A stretch of 64,000 bases of DNA from Pseudoduganella rivuli (GCF_009674485.1 NZ_WKJJ01000023.1:62001-126000); one strand, 5' to 3'. Shown: positions 15,711-24,735, numbered from the stretch's first letter. Made by a program: numbers and translations. Notes: generated from the sequence alone by a model not told the origin.

Positions 15711-16436
15711 ATGCAAACTGAACTCGATCCCCTGCTGTCGCAAACCCTCGCTGCCGCCCGTGAACCAGGCTTGACCCTGGTGATCGGCAACAAGAATTAT
15801 TCGTCGTGGTCGATGCGGCCCTGGGTCGCAATGACTGCTTTCAATATTCCATTCCATGAAGTGCGCGTATTGCTGGACCAGCAGGATACGGCGACGAAAA
15901 TCGCCGCCTATTCCGCCTGCGGCCGTGTACCCGTGCTGCTGGCGGGGGACATGACGATCTGGGACAGCCTGGCGATCTGCGAATACCTGGCCGAGCAATT
16001 CCCTGAAAAACACTTGTGGCCGCAGGATGTGGCGGCGCGCGCCATGGCGCGGTCCGTTTGCGCGGAAATGCACTCGGGTTTTTCCAGCCTGCGTACGTCG
16101 ATGTCGATGAACATCAAGGGCCGCTATCCGGGCAAGGGGCGCACGCCCGGCACCCAGGCCGACATCGGCCGCATCAGTGAAATCTGGGAAGAATGCCTGG
16201 CGCGCTTTGGCCACACGGGCGGCCATTCCGGCTTCCTGTTCGGCGAATTCTCGATTGCGGACGCCTATTACGCGCCCGTGGTGATGCGCTTCCACACGTA
16301 TGGCGTGACGCTGCCGCCCGCGCTGAACGGCTATTGCGAACGCGTGCGCAACCATCCTGCCGTGGCGCGCTGGGTCGCGGAAGCCATGGCGGAAACGGAA
16401 ACCTGCCCGCTGCACGACGCGGAAATGCCGGACTGA
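15711..16436 (+). CDS. Glutathione S-transferase family protein
   Basis: 241 residues with a thioredoxin-fold N-terminal domain (VIGNKNYSSWSMRPW, then GRVPVLLAGDMTIWDSLAICEYLAE with the conserved glutathione gamma-glutamyl contact D-S) and an all-alpha C-terminal domain ending FSIADAYYAPVV. The catalytic region N-Y-S-S-W-S is that of a Ser-type bacterial GST subgroup. Its TGA overlaps the cca ATG (TGATG), indicating coupling. The substrate is unknown. Confidence 0.9.
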   Translation: MQTELDPLLSQTLAAAREPGLTLVIGNKNYSSWSMRPWVAMTAFNIPFHEVRVLLDQQDTATKIAAYSACGRVPVLLAGDMTIWDSLAICEYLAEQFPEKHLWPQDVAARAMARSVCAEMHSGFSSLRTSMSMNIKGRYPGKGRTPGTQADIGRISEIWEECLARFGHTGGHSGFLFGEFSIADAYYAPVVMRFHTYGVTLPPALNGYCERVRNHPAVARWVAEAMAETETCPLHDAEMPD

Positions 16437-17581
16437 TGGCGATGCAAATCTACGTGGTTGGCGGTGCGGTGCGCGACGAGCTGCTGGGATTGCCCGTCCA
16501 GGACCATGACCACGTGGTGGTGGGGGCGACGCCGGAACAGATGGTGCAACAGGGTTTCCGCCCCGTCGGCAAGGATTTCCCCGTATTCCTGCACCCGAAG
16601 ACCCAGGAAGAATATGCGCTGGCCCGTACCGAGCGCAAGACCGCGCCCGGCTACAAGGGCTTCGTGTTCCACACGTCGCCCGACGTGACGCTGGAGCAGG
16701 ATCTGATCCGGCGCGACCTGACTGTCAATGCGATTGCCAAGGCGGAAGATGGAACACTGATCGATCCGTTCAATGGCCGTGCCGACATCGCGCGGCGCGT
16801 GTTCCGCCACGTGTCCGATGCCTTTGCCGAAGACCCGGTGCGCATCCTGCGCGTGGCGCGCTTCGCGGCCCGCTATCGCGATTTCACTGTGGCGCCGGAA
16901 ACCAATGCGCTGATGCGGCACATGGTGGAGCAGGGCGAAGCCGATGCGCTGGTGGCCGAGCGCGTGTGGCAGGAAGTGTCGCGCGGGCTGATGGAAGCGG
17001 CGCCGTCGCGCATGTTCGACGTGCTGCGCGAGTGCGGTGCGCTGGAGCGCATCATGCCGGAACTGGATGCAGGGCAGCAGGCCATGCAAGTGATCGATCA
17101 TGCGGCGCTCCTCGGACTGGATTTGCCGGTGCGCTTTGCCGCACTGCTGCAAGGGCAGGGCGATGGCGGCGGCGATATCAAGGCGGTCGAACAATTGTGC
17201 AAGCGCCTGAAAGTGCCGGCCGAGTGCCGCGACCTGGCGGTGATGGCGGTGCGCGAACGCGGCGCCGTGGCCGGCGCGCTCGCGCTGGACGCCGGCGCCA
17301 TCGTCAAGCTGCTGGAACGCTGCGACGGCTTCCGCAAACCGGCCCGTTTCAGCCAGCTGCTGCAAGCGTCGCAGGCAGGCGCCTGTGCCGGCGGCAGCCA
17401 GGACTGTTCTTATCCGCAGCGGGACTACCTGGAAAAGGCCCTGTCGGCCGCCCGCGCGGTCAATGCTGGGGAAATCGCCCAGTCCTGTGCGGATACGCCC
17501 CAGCGCATTCCGGAGAGGGTGCACCAGGCGCGGGTGGCGGCGGTGCGGGCGGCACTCGGACTGCCTGATTTAAAGGCATAA
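16436..17581 (+). CDS. cca: CCA-adding tRNA nucleotidyltransferase
   Basis: Adds or repairs the 3' CCA of tRNA in the cytosol. 381 residues from the ATG at 16436 (a second ATG at 16442 matches other Cca starts better; the first is coupled to the GST stop). Visible are the nucleotidyltransferase motif GGAVRDELLG, the D-H-D metal ligands in QDHDHVVVGA, RRDLTVNAIA, IDPFNGRADI and the template motif EDPVRILRVARFAARY. The family HD phosphohydrolase region is present by length, but the HD pair is missing: where relatives read RFA..HDLGKG, this protein reads RFAALLQGQGDG near residue 235. CCA addition should remain; the repair phosphatase is probably lost. Confidence 0.93.
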   Translation: MAMQIYVVGGAVRDELLGLPVQDHDHVVVGATPEQMVQQGFRPVGKDFPVFLHPKTQEEYALARTERKTAPGYKGFVFHTSPDVTLEQDLIRRDLTVNAIAKAEDGTLIDPFNGRADIARRVFRHVSDAFAEDPVRILRVARFAARYRDFTVAPETNALMRHMVEQGEADALVAERVWQEVSRGLMEAAPSRMFDVLRECGALERIMPELDAGQQAMQVIDHAALLGLDLPVRFAALLQGQGDGGGDIKAVEQLCKRLKVPAECRDLAVMAVRERGAVAGALALDAGAIVKLLERCDGFRKPARFSQLLQASQAGACAGGSQDCSYPQRDYLEKALSAARAVNAGEIAQSCADTPQRIPERVHQARVAAVRAALGLPDLKA

Positions 17582-17631
17582 GGTAAGATGGAGGCAATGC
17601 TGCGCCGCATCCTGCGGCCGGGAGCCTCCCC

Positions 17632-18309
17632 ATGAAGCTGAACCTGTTCCGCAACCCGTTCCGCCGCTGGATGTCCGCCGATGGCAAGGACCGTCCCACG
17701 GTGCCCGTCAAGGAATTGGCGGAGCGCGACCGCCGCCGCATGCTCAAGCATTTCCTCGCGCTGGAAAAACCGGACCGCCTGCTGCGCTTTGGCGCCCACA
17801 CGACGGACGACCAGATCGGCAACTATGTGTTCGGCATCGATTTTTCCCGCGACATGGTGTTTGGCGTCTATAACCGCGTCTTCAAGCTGGTGGCGGTCGG
17901 GCACCTGGCGTTTGCGCCGCGTGAAGCCAAAAACTCGACGTCGGACAAGGAGCGGGTGGCTGAATTCGGCGTGTCCGTGCTGAAGGCGGCGCGCGGCCTC
18001 GGCATCGGCTCGAAATTGTTCGAGCGCGCCGCCATCCACTGCCGCAACAATGACGTTGATACGCTGTACATGCACTGTCTGTCGTCCAACAAGACCATGA
18101 TGCATATCGCGAAAAAGGCGGGCATGGAAATCCATCGCGATTACGGCGAGGCGGATGCTTACCTGAAGCTGCCGGCGCCCAGCCCCGCCACCGTACTGCA
18201 GGAAGCGCTGGACGAGCAACTGGCGACGCTCGACTATGCGTTGAAGGCCAACACGCGCGCCGCCGTCAAACTGCTCGACAAGCTGCCGGGCATGAAATCC
18301 GACGACTGA
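17632..18309 (+). CDS. GNAT-family N-acetyltransferase-like protein
   Basis: 225 residues. The acetyl-CoA binding motif A is visible as KAARGLGIGSKLFERA (Q/R-x-x-G-x-G/A type), preceded by a beta strand and followed by HCLSSNKTMMHIAKKAGM, typical of GNAT motif B. The N-terminus (about 1-50) is basic and not conserved in the fold; the C-terminus adds a helix. It starts 50 bases after cca behind a GGGAG site. The acceptor substrate is unknown. Confidence 0.82.
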   Translation: MKLNLFRNPFRRWMSADGKDRPTVPVKELAERDRRRMLKHFLALEKPDRLLRFGAHTTDDQIGNYVFGIDFSRDMVFGVYNRVFKLVAVGHLAFAPREAKNSTSDKERVAEFGVSVLKAARGLGIGSKLFERAAIHCRNNDVDTLYMHCLSSNKTMMHIAKKAGMEIHRDYGEADAYLKLPAPSPATVLQEALDEQLATLDYALKANTRAAVKLLDKLPGMKSDD

Positions 18310-18341
18310 ACCACGATAACAATTCCGACAAGGAGGCGGTC

Positions 18342-19124
18342 ATGCGGTACACATCATGCGCGTTGGTCCTGTTCACCGCGGGCCTGATGACCGGCGTGTC
18401 CGCCGCCCCGCTCAACCTGTGCTACGAAGACATCCCGCAGGCGCCTTGGACCATGCCGGACGGTACCGGCTTGAACATCGAATTGCTGAAGCGCGTCGAG
18501 CGCCTGACCGGCGAGCATTTCAATTACATTTCCCGGCCCTGGAAGCGCTGCGAGGAAGAAACGCGCAGCGGCGTCATGGATGGCATGATCGGGCCGTCCG
18601 ACAACCCGCGCCGTCGTGCCTTCAGCGTGCCGCCGCAAAAGCCGGACGGCAGCCAGGACCCGGAGCGCGCCATGTACCATGACCACGTGGACCTGTTCCT
18701 GCGCACCGGCAGCGGCGCCAGCTGGGATGGCAAGCACCTGGTCAACCCGCGCGGCGTTGTGGTGGCGCAGCGCAGTTACTACACGGTGGACATGCTTCAG
18801 GCGCTGGGCCAGAAAGTCATCGACACGCCCAAGTCGGCGGAAGAGGGCTTGCGCCTGATGGCGGTGGGGGCGGCCGACGTGGCGGTGCTGATGGGCCGGA
18901 GCGCGGAAGAATCACTGCGCGACGATCCCCGTTTCCACGGCAAGATCGTGGTGGCGCGCCAGCCGTTCGCCACCTTCGACTTTCACCTGCTGATCGGCCG
19001 CAAGGCGTTCGACAGGGAACCGGCGCGCTTCGAGGCGATCTGGAACGCCATCGCCACGGTGCGCGCCACGGCGGAATACCGCCGGCTGGAAGCGGCGCAA
19101 CTGCGCCAGCATGAACACGAATAG
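18342..19124 (+). CDS. Periplasmic solute-binding protein (SBP family 3-like)
   Basis: 260 residues with a signal peptide ending V-S-A-A before PLNLCYED. The fold pattern of polar amino-acid-type binding proteins is visible: PWTMPDGTGLNIELLKRVERLTG, then GVMDGMIGPSDNPRRRAF and a late DVAVLMG. A strong AAGGAGG-like site precedes the ATG. No ABC permease or ATPase gene is adjacent, so the protein may work with a distant transporter or as a sensor. The ligand cannot be read from sequence. Confidence 0.8.
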   Translation: MRYTSCALVLFTAGLMTGVSAAPLNLCYEDIPQAPWTMPDGTGLNIELLKRVERLTGEHFNYISRPWKRCEEETRSGVMDGMIGPSDNPRRRAFSVPPQKPDGSQDPERAMYHDHVDLFLRTGSGASWDGKHLVNPRGVVVAQRSYYTVDMLQALGQKVIDTPKSAEEGLRLMAVGAADVAVLMGRSAEESLRDDPRFHGKIVVARQPFATFDFHLLIGRKAFDREPARFEAIWNAIATVRATAEYRRLEAAQLRQHEHE

Positions 19125-19142
19125 CGCGTACGCCAGCGCCGC

Positions 19143-19664
19143 TTACAGCAGCGGCAGGGCGGTCGTATCCTTGATCCGTTGCAGCGCGAACGACGACTTC
19201 ACATCCAGCACCGCCGGGTGGCGCAGCAGGGTCGCCATCATGAATCGCGAAAAGTGGTCCATGTCTTCCACGTGCACGCGCAACAGGTAATCCATCTCGC
19301 CCGTCATCGCATAGCAGGCCACCACTTCCGGCCACTGTTCCACCGCGACCGCGAAATCCGCGCGGGGCGACGCGCCGGCCGGGTTCACGCCCAGCGCGCG
19401 GGCATTGCTGTGCGCCGCCGCGTCGCTGTGTTTTTCCAGCCGCACGTTCACGTAGGCCAGCAAACCCAGGCCGATCTTGTCCGGGTCCAGCAGCGCCACG
19501 TACTGGCGGATCACGCCTTCCTCTTCCAGCCGCTTGATGCGGCGCAGGCACGGGGATGGCGACAGGTTGACTTGTTCGGCCACGTCCTGGTTCGACAGGC
19601 GGCCATCGTTCTGCAAAATGGACAAAATCTTACGGTCGGTTTTGTCGAGCGCAATTTTGGTCAT
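19143..19664 (-). CDS. Lrp/AsnC family transcriptional regulator
   Basis: 173 residues: an N-terminal winged helix-turn-helix (LDKTDRKILSILQNDGRLSNQ, SPSPCLRRIKRLEEEGVI; quoted in parts) and a C-terminal RAM-type ligand domain (YAMTGEMDYLLRV). The ATG at 19664 is preceded by GAGGA. The gene is divergent from hppD with a 192-base gap, so it probably regulates itself and hppD. The natural effector would then be an aromatic amino acid or its keto acid, by inference. The ATG region is duplicated upstream (see the repeat at 19636-19725). Confidence 0.92.
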   Translation of the reverse strand: MTKIALDKTDRKILSILQNDGRLSNQDVAEQVNLSPSPCLRRIKRLEEEGVIRQYVALLDPDKIGLGLLAYVNVRLEKHSDAAAHSNARALGVNPAGASPRADFAVAVEQWPEVVACYAMTGEMDYLLRVHVEDMDHFSRFMMATLLRHPAVLDVKSSFALQRIKDTTALPLL

Positions 19665-19725
19665 AAATTCCTCTTGTTCTTTTTGCGATCGGTTTTGCCG
19701 ACCGCAGTCTTGGTCACAAATTCCT
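19636..19725. repeat. Imperfect tandem duplication of the Lrp-gene start region
   Basis: A segment of about 37 bases at 19636-19672 is repeated at 19689-19725 with an exact offset of 53 bases; for example TCGGTTTTG and AAATTCCT occur in both copies. On the minus strand the second copy reproduces the ribosome site and start codon of the regulator, with GTG replacing ATG, followed by T-K-T-A-V-G-K-T-D-R, which resembles the real T-K-I-A-L-D-K-T-D-R. Confidence 0.85.
19661..19717 (-). CDS. Possible 18-codon upstream ORF coupled to the Lrp gene
   Basis: In the duplicated copy, a GTG preceded by AGGAATTT begins an 18-codon frame (V-T-K-T-A-V-G-K-T-D-R-K-K-N-K-R-N-L). Its TGA overlaps the ATG of the regulator (ATGA). 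The peptide is strongly basic. It may be a leftover of the duplication or a translated leader controlling the regulator. There is no independent evidence of expression. Confidence 0.25.
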   Translation of the reverse strand: MTKTAVGKTDRKKNKRNL

Positions 19726-19829
19726 GTTTTTGTCAGGCATTCAGCAATATTATTGCGCAATTTCTGTGCGCTCAGGAATTATTCGCAATTAAATGCCGCC
19801 CTTTGGGGTCTATACTGTGCGAAAAATAC

Positions 19830-19845
19830 TTTACGTATACGTAAA
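19830..19845. promoter_or_regulatory. Perfect 16-bp palindrome before hppD
   Basis: TTTACGTATACGTAAA lies between a likely -10 box (TATACT, 19811-19816) and the GGAGG ribosome site of hppD. Its position just downstream of the transcription start is that of a repressor operator. A smaller palindrome ATTGCGCAAT (19752-19761), nearer the regulator gene, could be an Lrp-type site. Confidence 0.5.
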
Positions 19846-19856
19846 CCGGAGGCACT

Positions 19857-20966
19857 ATGAAATTTGAGCCGTGGGACAATCCGATGGGGACCGATGGGTT
19901 CGAGTTCGTCGAATATGCGGCGCCGGACCCGAAGGCCCTGGGCGCGCTGTTTGAAAGCATGGGCTTTACCGCCATTGCCCGCCATCGCCACAAGGACGTG
20001 ACCCTGTACCGCCAGGGCGGCATCAATTTCATCATCAATGCCGAACAGGATTCGTTTGCGCAGCGCTTTGCGCGCCAGCACGGTCCGTCCGTCTGTGCGA
20101 TCGCCATCCGCGTCAACGATGCGGCGTTTGCCTACCAGCGGGCGCTGGAAATGGGCGCGTGGGGTTTTGACAACAAAACCGGCCCGATGGAACTGAACAT
20201 CCCCGCCATCAAGGGCGTGGGCGATTCGCTGCTGTATTTCGTCGACCGCTGGCGCGGCAAGAATCCGCAGGGCGGCATTGGCGACATTTCCATCTATGAC
20301 GTGGACTTCGTGGCCATTCCCGGCGCGGACGCCAACCCGGTTGGCAACGGCCTGACCTACATCGACCACCTGACGCACAACGTGCACCGGGGCCGCATGA
20401 AGGAATGGGCGTCGTTCTATGAAAACCTGTTCAACTTCCGCGAAATCCGCTACTTCGATATCGAAGGCAAGTTGACGGGCCTGAAGTCAAAGGCAATGAC
20501 GTCGCCGTGCGGCAAGATCCGTATCCCGATCAATGAATCGTCGGACGACAAGTCGCAAATCGCGGAATACCTCGATGCCTACCACGGCGAAGGCATCCAG
20601 CATATTGCGCTGGGCACGGACAACATTTACCAGTCGGTGCAGTCCATGCGCGACACCGGCATCGTGTTCCAGGACACCATCGCCACCTATTACGAACTGG
20701 TCGACCGCCGCCTGCCGAACCATGGCGAAAACCTGGAAGAATTGAAACGCTTGCGCATCCTGATCGATGGCCACAGCAATGATCAGGAACGCGAGTTGCT
20801 GCTGCAAATCTTTACGCAAAACGTCATCGGCCCGATCTTCTTTGAAATCATCCAGCGCAAGGGCGACCAGGGCTTTGGCGAGGGCAATTTCCGCGCACTG
20901 TTCGAGTCCATTGAACTGGACCAGATCAAGCGCGGCGTGCTGAAAGACGACACGGCGAAAACCTGA
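19857..20966 (+). CDS. hppD: 4-Hydroxyphenylpyruvate dioxygenase
   Basis: Fe(II) dioxygenase converting 4-hydroxyphenylpyruvate to homogentisate in tyrosine and phenylalanine breakdown. 369 residues with two glyoxalase-like halves. Metal ligands are visible in the C-terminal half: His in YIDHLTHNVHRG, His in IQHIALGTDNIY and Glu in GPIFFEIIQRKG. The ATG follows GGAGG. It lies between a divergent Lrp-type regulator and the indolepyruvate oxidoreductase gene. No homogentisate dioxygenase gene is in the window. Confidence 0.96.
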   Translation: MKFEPWDNPMGTDGFEFVEYAAPDPKALGALFESMGFTAIARHRHKDVTLYRQGGINFIINAEQDSFAQRFARQHGPSVCAIAIRVNDAAFAYQRALEMGAWGFDNKTGPMELNIPAIKGVGDSLLYFVDRWRGKNPQGGIGDISIYDVDFVAIPGADANPVGNGLTYIDHLTHNVHRGRMKEWASFYENLFNFREIRYFDIEGKLTGLKSKAMTSPCGKIRIPINESSDDKSQIAEYLDAYHGEGIQHIALGTDNIYQSVQSMRDTGIVFQDTIATYYELVDRRLPNHGENLEELKRLRILIDGHSNDQERELLLQIFTQNVIGPIFFEIIQRKGDQGFGEGNFRALFESIELDQIKRGVLKDDTAKT

Positions 20967-21103
20967 CTTTTAAACGGCAGCGCCACGGCAGAATGGCGCG
21001 CCTGGCTGTGCTACCCTGAATCCACCGGGTTGCATGGCCATTACATCTATTTTGCGGTGGCGCTCCCACGAGGGGCGTCCCGAGTAACAATTGGAGACAT
21101 TGA

Positions 21104-24100
21104 ATGAATGCACCAGTCAAAGGTTCCGACCTGGAACCGGGTTCGCCGGCAAACGAGATTACGCTGGACGATAAATGGACGTTGGAACGTGGCCGCGCGT
21201 TTATGACGGGCACGCAAGCGCTGATCCGCCTGCCGATGATGCAGCGCGAGCGCGACGTCAAGGCCGGCTTGAATACGGCCGGCTACATCACGGGTTACCG
21301 TGGCTCGCCCGTCACCAGCGTCGACATGACGGCGATGAAGGCGAAGAAATACCTGGACGCCCACCACATCAAATTCCACCCGGGCATGAACGAAGACCTG
21401 GCTGCCACCGCCGTATGGGGCACGCAGCAGACCAACCTGTTCCCGGGCGCGAAATATGACGGCGTATTCGGCATGTGGTACGGCAAGGGCCCGGGCGTGG
21501 ACCGCTGTGGCGACGTGTTCAAGCACGCCAACAATGCGGGCACGTCGAAATACGGCGGTGTGCTGGTGCTGGCCGGTGACGACCACGCGGCGAAATCGTC
21601 GTCGATCGCGCACCAGTCCGACCATATCCTGAATGCCTGCGGCATCCCCGTGCTGTACCCGTCGTCGGTGCAGGAATACCTGGATTACGGCTTGCACGCA
21701 TTTGCCATGAGCCGCTACACGGGCCTGTGGGTGTCGATGAAATGCGTGACCGACATCATCGAGTCGGGCGCCGTGGTGGACTTCGATCCGGACCGCGTGC
21801 AAATCCAGACACCGACCGACTTCGAACTGCCTGCGGGCGGCTTGAATATCCGCTGGCCGGACGCCGTGCTGGACCAGGAAGCGCGCATGAATACCTATAA
21901 ATGGTATGCCGCGCTGGCCTATGTGCGTGCGAACAAGCTGAACAAGATCATCTGGGACAGCCCGAAACCCAAGATCGGCATCATCACGGCCGGCAAGTCG
22001 TACCTGGACACGCGCCAGGCGCTGGCCGACCTGGGTATCGACGAACAGGCGGCCGCCGATATCGGCCTGCGCCTGTACAAGATCGGCATGACGTGGCCAT
22101 TGGAGGCGTCCGGCGTGCAGGATTTCGCGCGCGGCCTGGACGAGATCCTGGTGGTCGAAGAAAAGCGCCAGATCCTCGAATACCAGTTGAAGGAAGAACT
22201 GTACAACTTGCCGGATGCCCAGCGTCCGCGCGTGGTCGGCAAGTTCGACGACACGGGCGAATGGTCGCTGAACCCGAAAACCGGCCACGGCGACTGGCTG
22301 CTGCCTGCGACCTACGAACTGTCGCCGGCGCAAATCGCACGCGCCATCGCTTCCCGCATTTCGCACTATTGCGCCGGCCATCCGGTGGCGGCGCGCGTAG
22401 CGGAGCGGATCGCGTTCCTGGAACAGAAAGAGCTGGTGCTGAAGAACATCAACACCAAGCCGGATCCGCAAAAAGACCGCACGCCATTCTTCTGCTCCGG
22501 CTGCCCGCACAACAGCTCGACCAAGGTGCCGGAAGGTTCGCGCGCGCTGGCCGGTATCGGTTGCCACTACATGGTGCAGTGGATGGACCGCGAAACGTCG
22601 ACGTTCACCCATATGGGCGGCGAAGGCATCACGTGGGTCGGCCAGGCGCCATTCACCAATGAAAAGCACGTGTTCACCAACCTGGGCGACGGCACGTACT
22701 TCCACTCCGGTTTGCTGGCGATCCGCGCCGCGGTGGCCGCCAAGGTCAATATCACGTACAAGATCCTGTTCAACGACGCGGTCGCGATGACGGGCGGCCA
22801 GACCTTCGACGGTCCGCTGGATCCGGGCATGATTTCGCGCCAGATCGCCGCGGAAGGCGTGAGCCCGATCATCGTCGTCACGGACGAACCGGAAAAATAC
22901 CCGGATGACTACAACTGGGCGCCGGGCGTCACGGTGCGCCACCGCTCCGAACTGATGGACGTGCAGCGCGAATTGCGCGACGCGCCGGGCGTGTCGGCCA
23001 TGATTTACGACCAGACCTGTGCGTCCGAGAAGCGCCGCCGCCGGAAACGCAATGAATTCCCGGATCCGGCCAAGCGCGCCGTCATCAATGAAGCCGTGTG
23101 CGAAGGCTGCGGCGATTGCTCGGTCCAGTCGAACTGCCTGTCGGTGGAACCGCTGGAAACGGAACTGGGCCGCAAGCGCCAGATCAACCAGTCGTCGTGC
23201 AACAAGGATTTCAGTTGCACGACCGGTTTCTGCCCGAGCTTCGTGACGGTGGAAGGCGGCGCGCTGAAGAAGCCGAAGAAAGCCGCTGCCGGTGACACGC
23301 CCATGCCGGTCCTGCCGACGCCGGCCACGCCATCGACGGCGGAACCGTTCGGCATCCTGGTGACGGGTATCGGCGGCACTGGCGTGGTGACCGTGGGCCA
23401 GATCCTGGCGGTCGCGGCGCACGTTGAAGGCAAAGGCGCCGTGGTGCTGGACATGAGCGGCCTGGCGCAAAAAGGCGGCCCCGTGATGTCGCACGTGCGC
23501 CTGGCGGACAAGCAGTCCGACCTGCACTCGACCCGCGTCGGCACCGGCATGACGGACCTCGTGATCGGCTGCGACCAGATCGTCACGGCCAGCCGCGACG
23601 CCCTGTCGCGCATGGGTGAGGGCCGCACGTGGGCTGCAGTCAATTCCACCGGCGCCACCACGGCGGCGTTCGTGAAAAACCCTGACTGGCAATTCCCGGG
23701 CGCGTCGTCGCAGGCTGAAATCATCAAGGCGTGCGGCCAGGACCGCGTGGAGTTCGTGGACGCGGGCCAGATCGCCACGGCGCTGATGGGCGACTCGATC
23801 GCCACCAACATGTTCATGCTGGGCTATGCATTCCAGAAGGGCCACGTGCCGCTGTCGGAAGCGGCCATCATGAAGGCGATCGAACTGAACGCCGTGTCGG
23901 TCGGCTTCAACAAGGCTGCCTTCACGTGGGGCCGTACCGCCGCGCACGACCTGGCACTGGTCACGAAACTGACCACGCCGGCCCAGGTGATCGAATTCAA
24001 GCGCATCCAGTCGCTCGACGACGTGATCAGCCGCCGGGTCGAACTGCTGACCGCGTACCAGGATGGCGCCTATGCCGCGAAGTACAAGGCGTTCGTCGAC

Positions 24101-24673
24101 CAGGTGCGCGCCGCCGAAGACAAGGTCGCCAACGGCAAGCCGCTGCGCCTGACGGAAGCCGTGGCGAAATACTTGTACAAGCTGATGGCGTACAAGGACG
24201 AGTATGAAGTGGCGCGCCTGCACAGCGACCCGGCATTCCGCGCCAAGATCGAATCCATGTTCGAGGGCGATTACCAGCTGAAGTTCCACCTGGCGCCGCC
24301 GCTGCTGGCCAAGAAGGACAAGGAAGGCCATTTGATCAAGCAGCAGTTCGGCCCGTGGATGATGAAGGCGTTCAACGTGCTCGCCAAATTCAAAGGCTTG
24401 CGCGGCACCGCGCTGGATGTCTTCGGCTACACGGACGAGCGCAAGATGGAACGCGCCCTGATCGGTGAATACCAGCAGACCGTTTCCGGCCTGCTTGGCA
24501 AGCTGACGGCGGACAACCTGGCGCAAGCCGTGGCAATTGCTTCCGTGCCGGAAAACATCCGTGGTTATGGCCACGTGAAGGAACGCCACCTGAAGTCGGC
24601 CAAGGAAAAAGAAGCCGCGCTGCTGGCGGCATTCCACGCCCCGGCCTCCGCCAAGGCGCCGCACGCCGCATAA
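21104..24673 (+). CDS. Fused indolepyruvate ferredoxin oxidoreductase (alpha-beta type)
   Basis: 1189-residue cytosolic enzyme of the 2-oxoacid:ferredoxin oxidoreductase superfamily, with both subunits in one chain. The N-terminal pyrimidine-binding domain carries GYITGYRGSPVTSVD. The thiamine diphosphate domain starts near residue 465 with FFCSGCPHNSS and GIGCHYMVQW. A 4Fe-4S-like segment near 665-710 has C-x-x-C-x-x-C (VCEGCGDCSVQSNC) and further cysteines. The gamma domain begins near 748 with LVTGIGGTGVVTVGQ. Such enzymes oxidise aryl pyruvates to aryl-acetyl-CoA. It follows hppD by 137 bases, so it may share aromatic keto-acid substrates; a separate promoter is possible. Confidence 0.93.
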   Translation: MNAPVKGSDLEPGSPANEITLDDKWTLERGRAFMTGTQALIRLPMMQRERDVKAGLNTAGYITGYRGSPVTSVDMTAMKAKKYLDAHHIKFHPGMNEDLAATAVWGTQQTNLFPGAKYDGVFGMWYGKGPGVDRCGDVFKHANNAGTSKYGGVLVLAGDDHAAKSSSIAHQSDHILNACGIPVLYPSSVQEYLDYGLHAFAMSRYTGLWVSMKCVTDIIESGAVVDFDPDRVQIQTPTDFELPAGGLNIRWPDAVLDQEARMNTYKWYAALAYVRANKLNKIIWDSPKPKIGIITAGKSYLDTRQALADLGIDEQAAADIGLRLYKIGMTWPLEASGVQDFARGLDEILVVEEKRQILEYQLKEELYNLPDAQRPRVVGKFDDTGEWSLNPKTGHGDWLLPATYELSPAQIARAIASRISHYCAGHPVAARVAERIAFLEQKELVLKNINTKPDPQKDRTPFFCSGCPHNSSTKVPEGSRALAGIGCHYMVQWMDRETSTFTHMGGEGITWVGQAPFTNEKHVFTNLGDGTYFHSGLLAIRAAVAAKVNITYKILFNDAVAMTGGQTFDGPLDPGMISRQIAAEGVSPIIVVTDEPEKYPDDYNWAPGVTVRHRSELMDVQRELRDAPGVSAMIYDQTCASEKRRRRKRNEFPDPAKRAVINEAVCEGCGDCSVQSNCLSVEPLETELGRKRQINQSSCNKDFSCTTGFCPSFVTVEGGALKKPKKAAAGDTPMPVLPTPATPSTAEPFGILVTGIGGTGVVTVGQILAVAAHVEGKGAVVLDMSGLAQKGGPVMSHVRLADKQSDLHSTRVGTGMTDLVIGCDQIVTASRDALSRMGEGRTWAAVNSTGATTAAFVKNPDWQFPGASSQAEIIKACGQDRVEFVDAGQIATALMGDSIATNMFMLGYAFQKGHVPLSEAAIMKAIELNAVSVGFNKAAFTWGRTAAHDLALVTKLTTPAQVIEFKRIQSLDDVISRRVELLTAYQDGAYAAKYKAFVDQVRAAEDKVANGKPLRLTEAVAKYLYKLMAYKDEYEVARLHSDPAFRAKIESMFEGDYQLKFHLAPPLLAKKDKEGHLIKQQFGPWMMKAFNVLAKFKGLRGTALDVFGYTDERKMERALIGEYQQTVSGLLGKLTADNLAQAVAIASVPENIRGYGHVKERHLKSAKEKEAALLAAFHAPASAKAPHAA

Positions 24674-24691
24674 TTCCGGCTTGCTGACCTG

Positions 24692-24735
24692 AACAACACC
24701 GGCACCCGCCTGGCGGCTGCCGGTGTTGTTTTTTT
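24692..24735 (+). terminator. Intrinsic terminator after the oxidoreductase gene
   Basis: AACAACACCGGCA (24692-24704) and TGCCGGTGTTGTT (24718-24730) form a perfect 13-bp stem followed by a run of T. It cleanly separates the oxidoreductase gene from the protease gene downstream. Confidence 0.93.
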
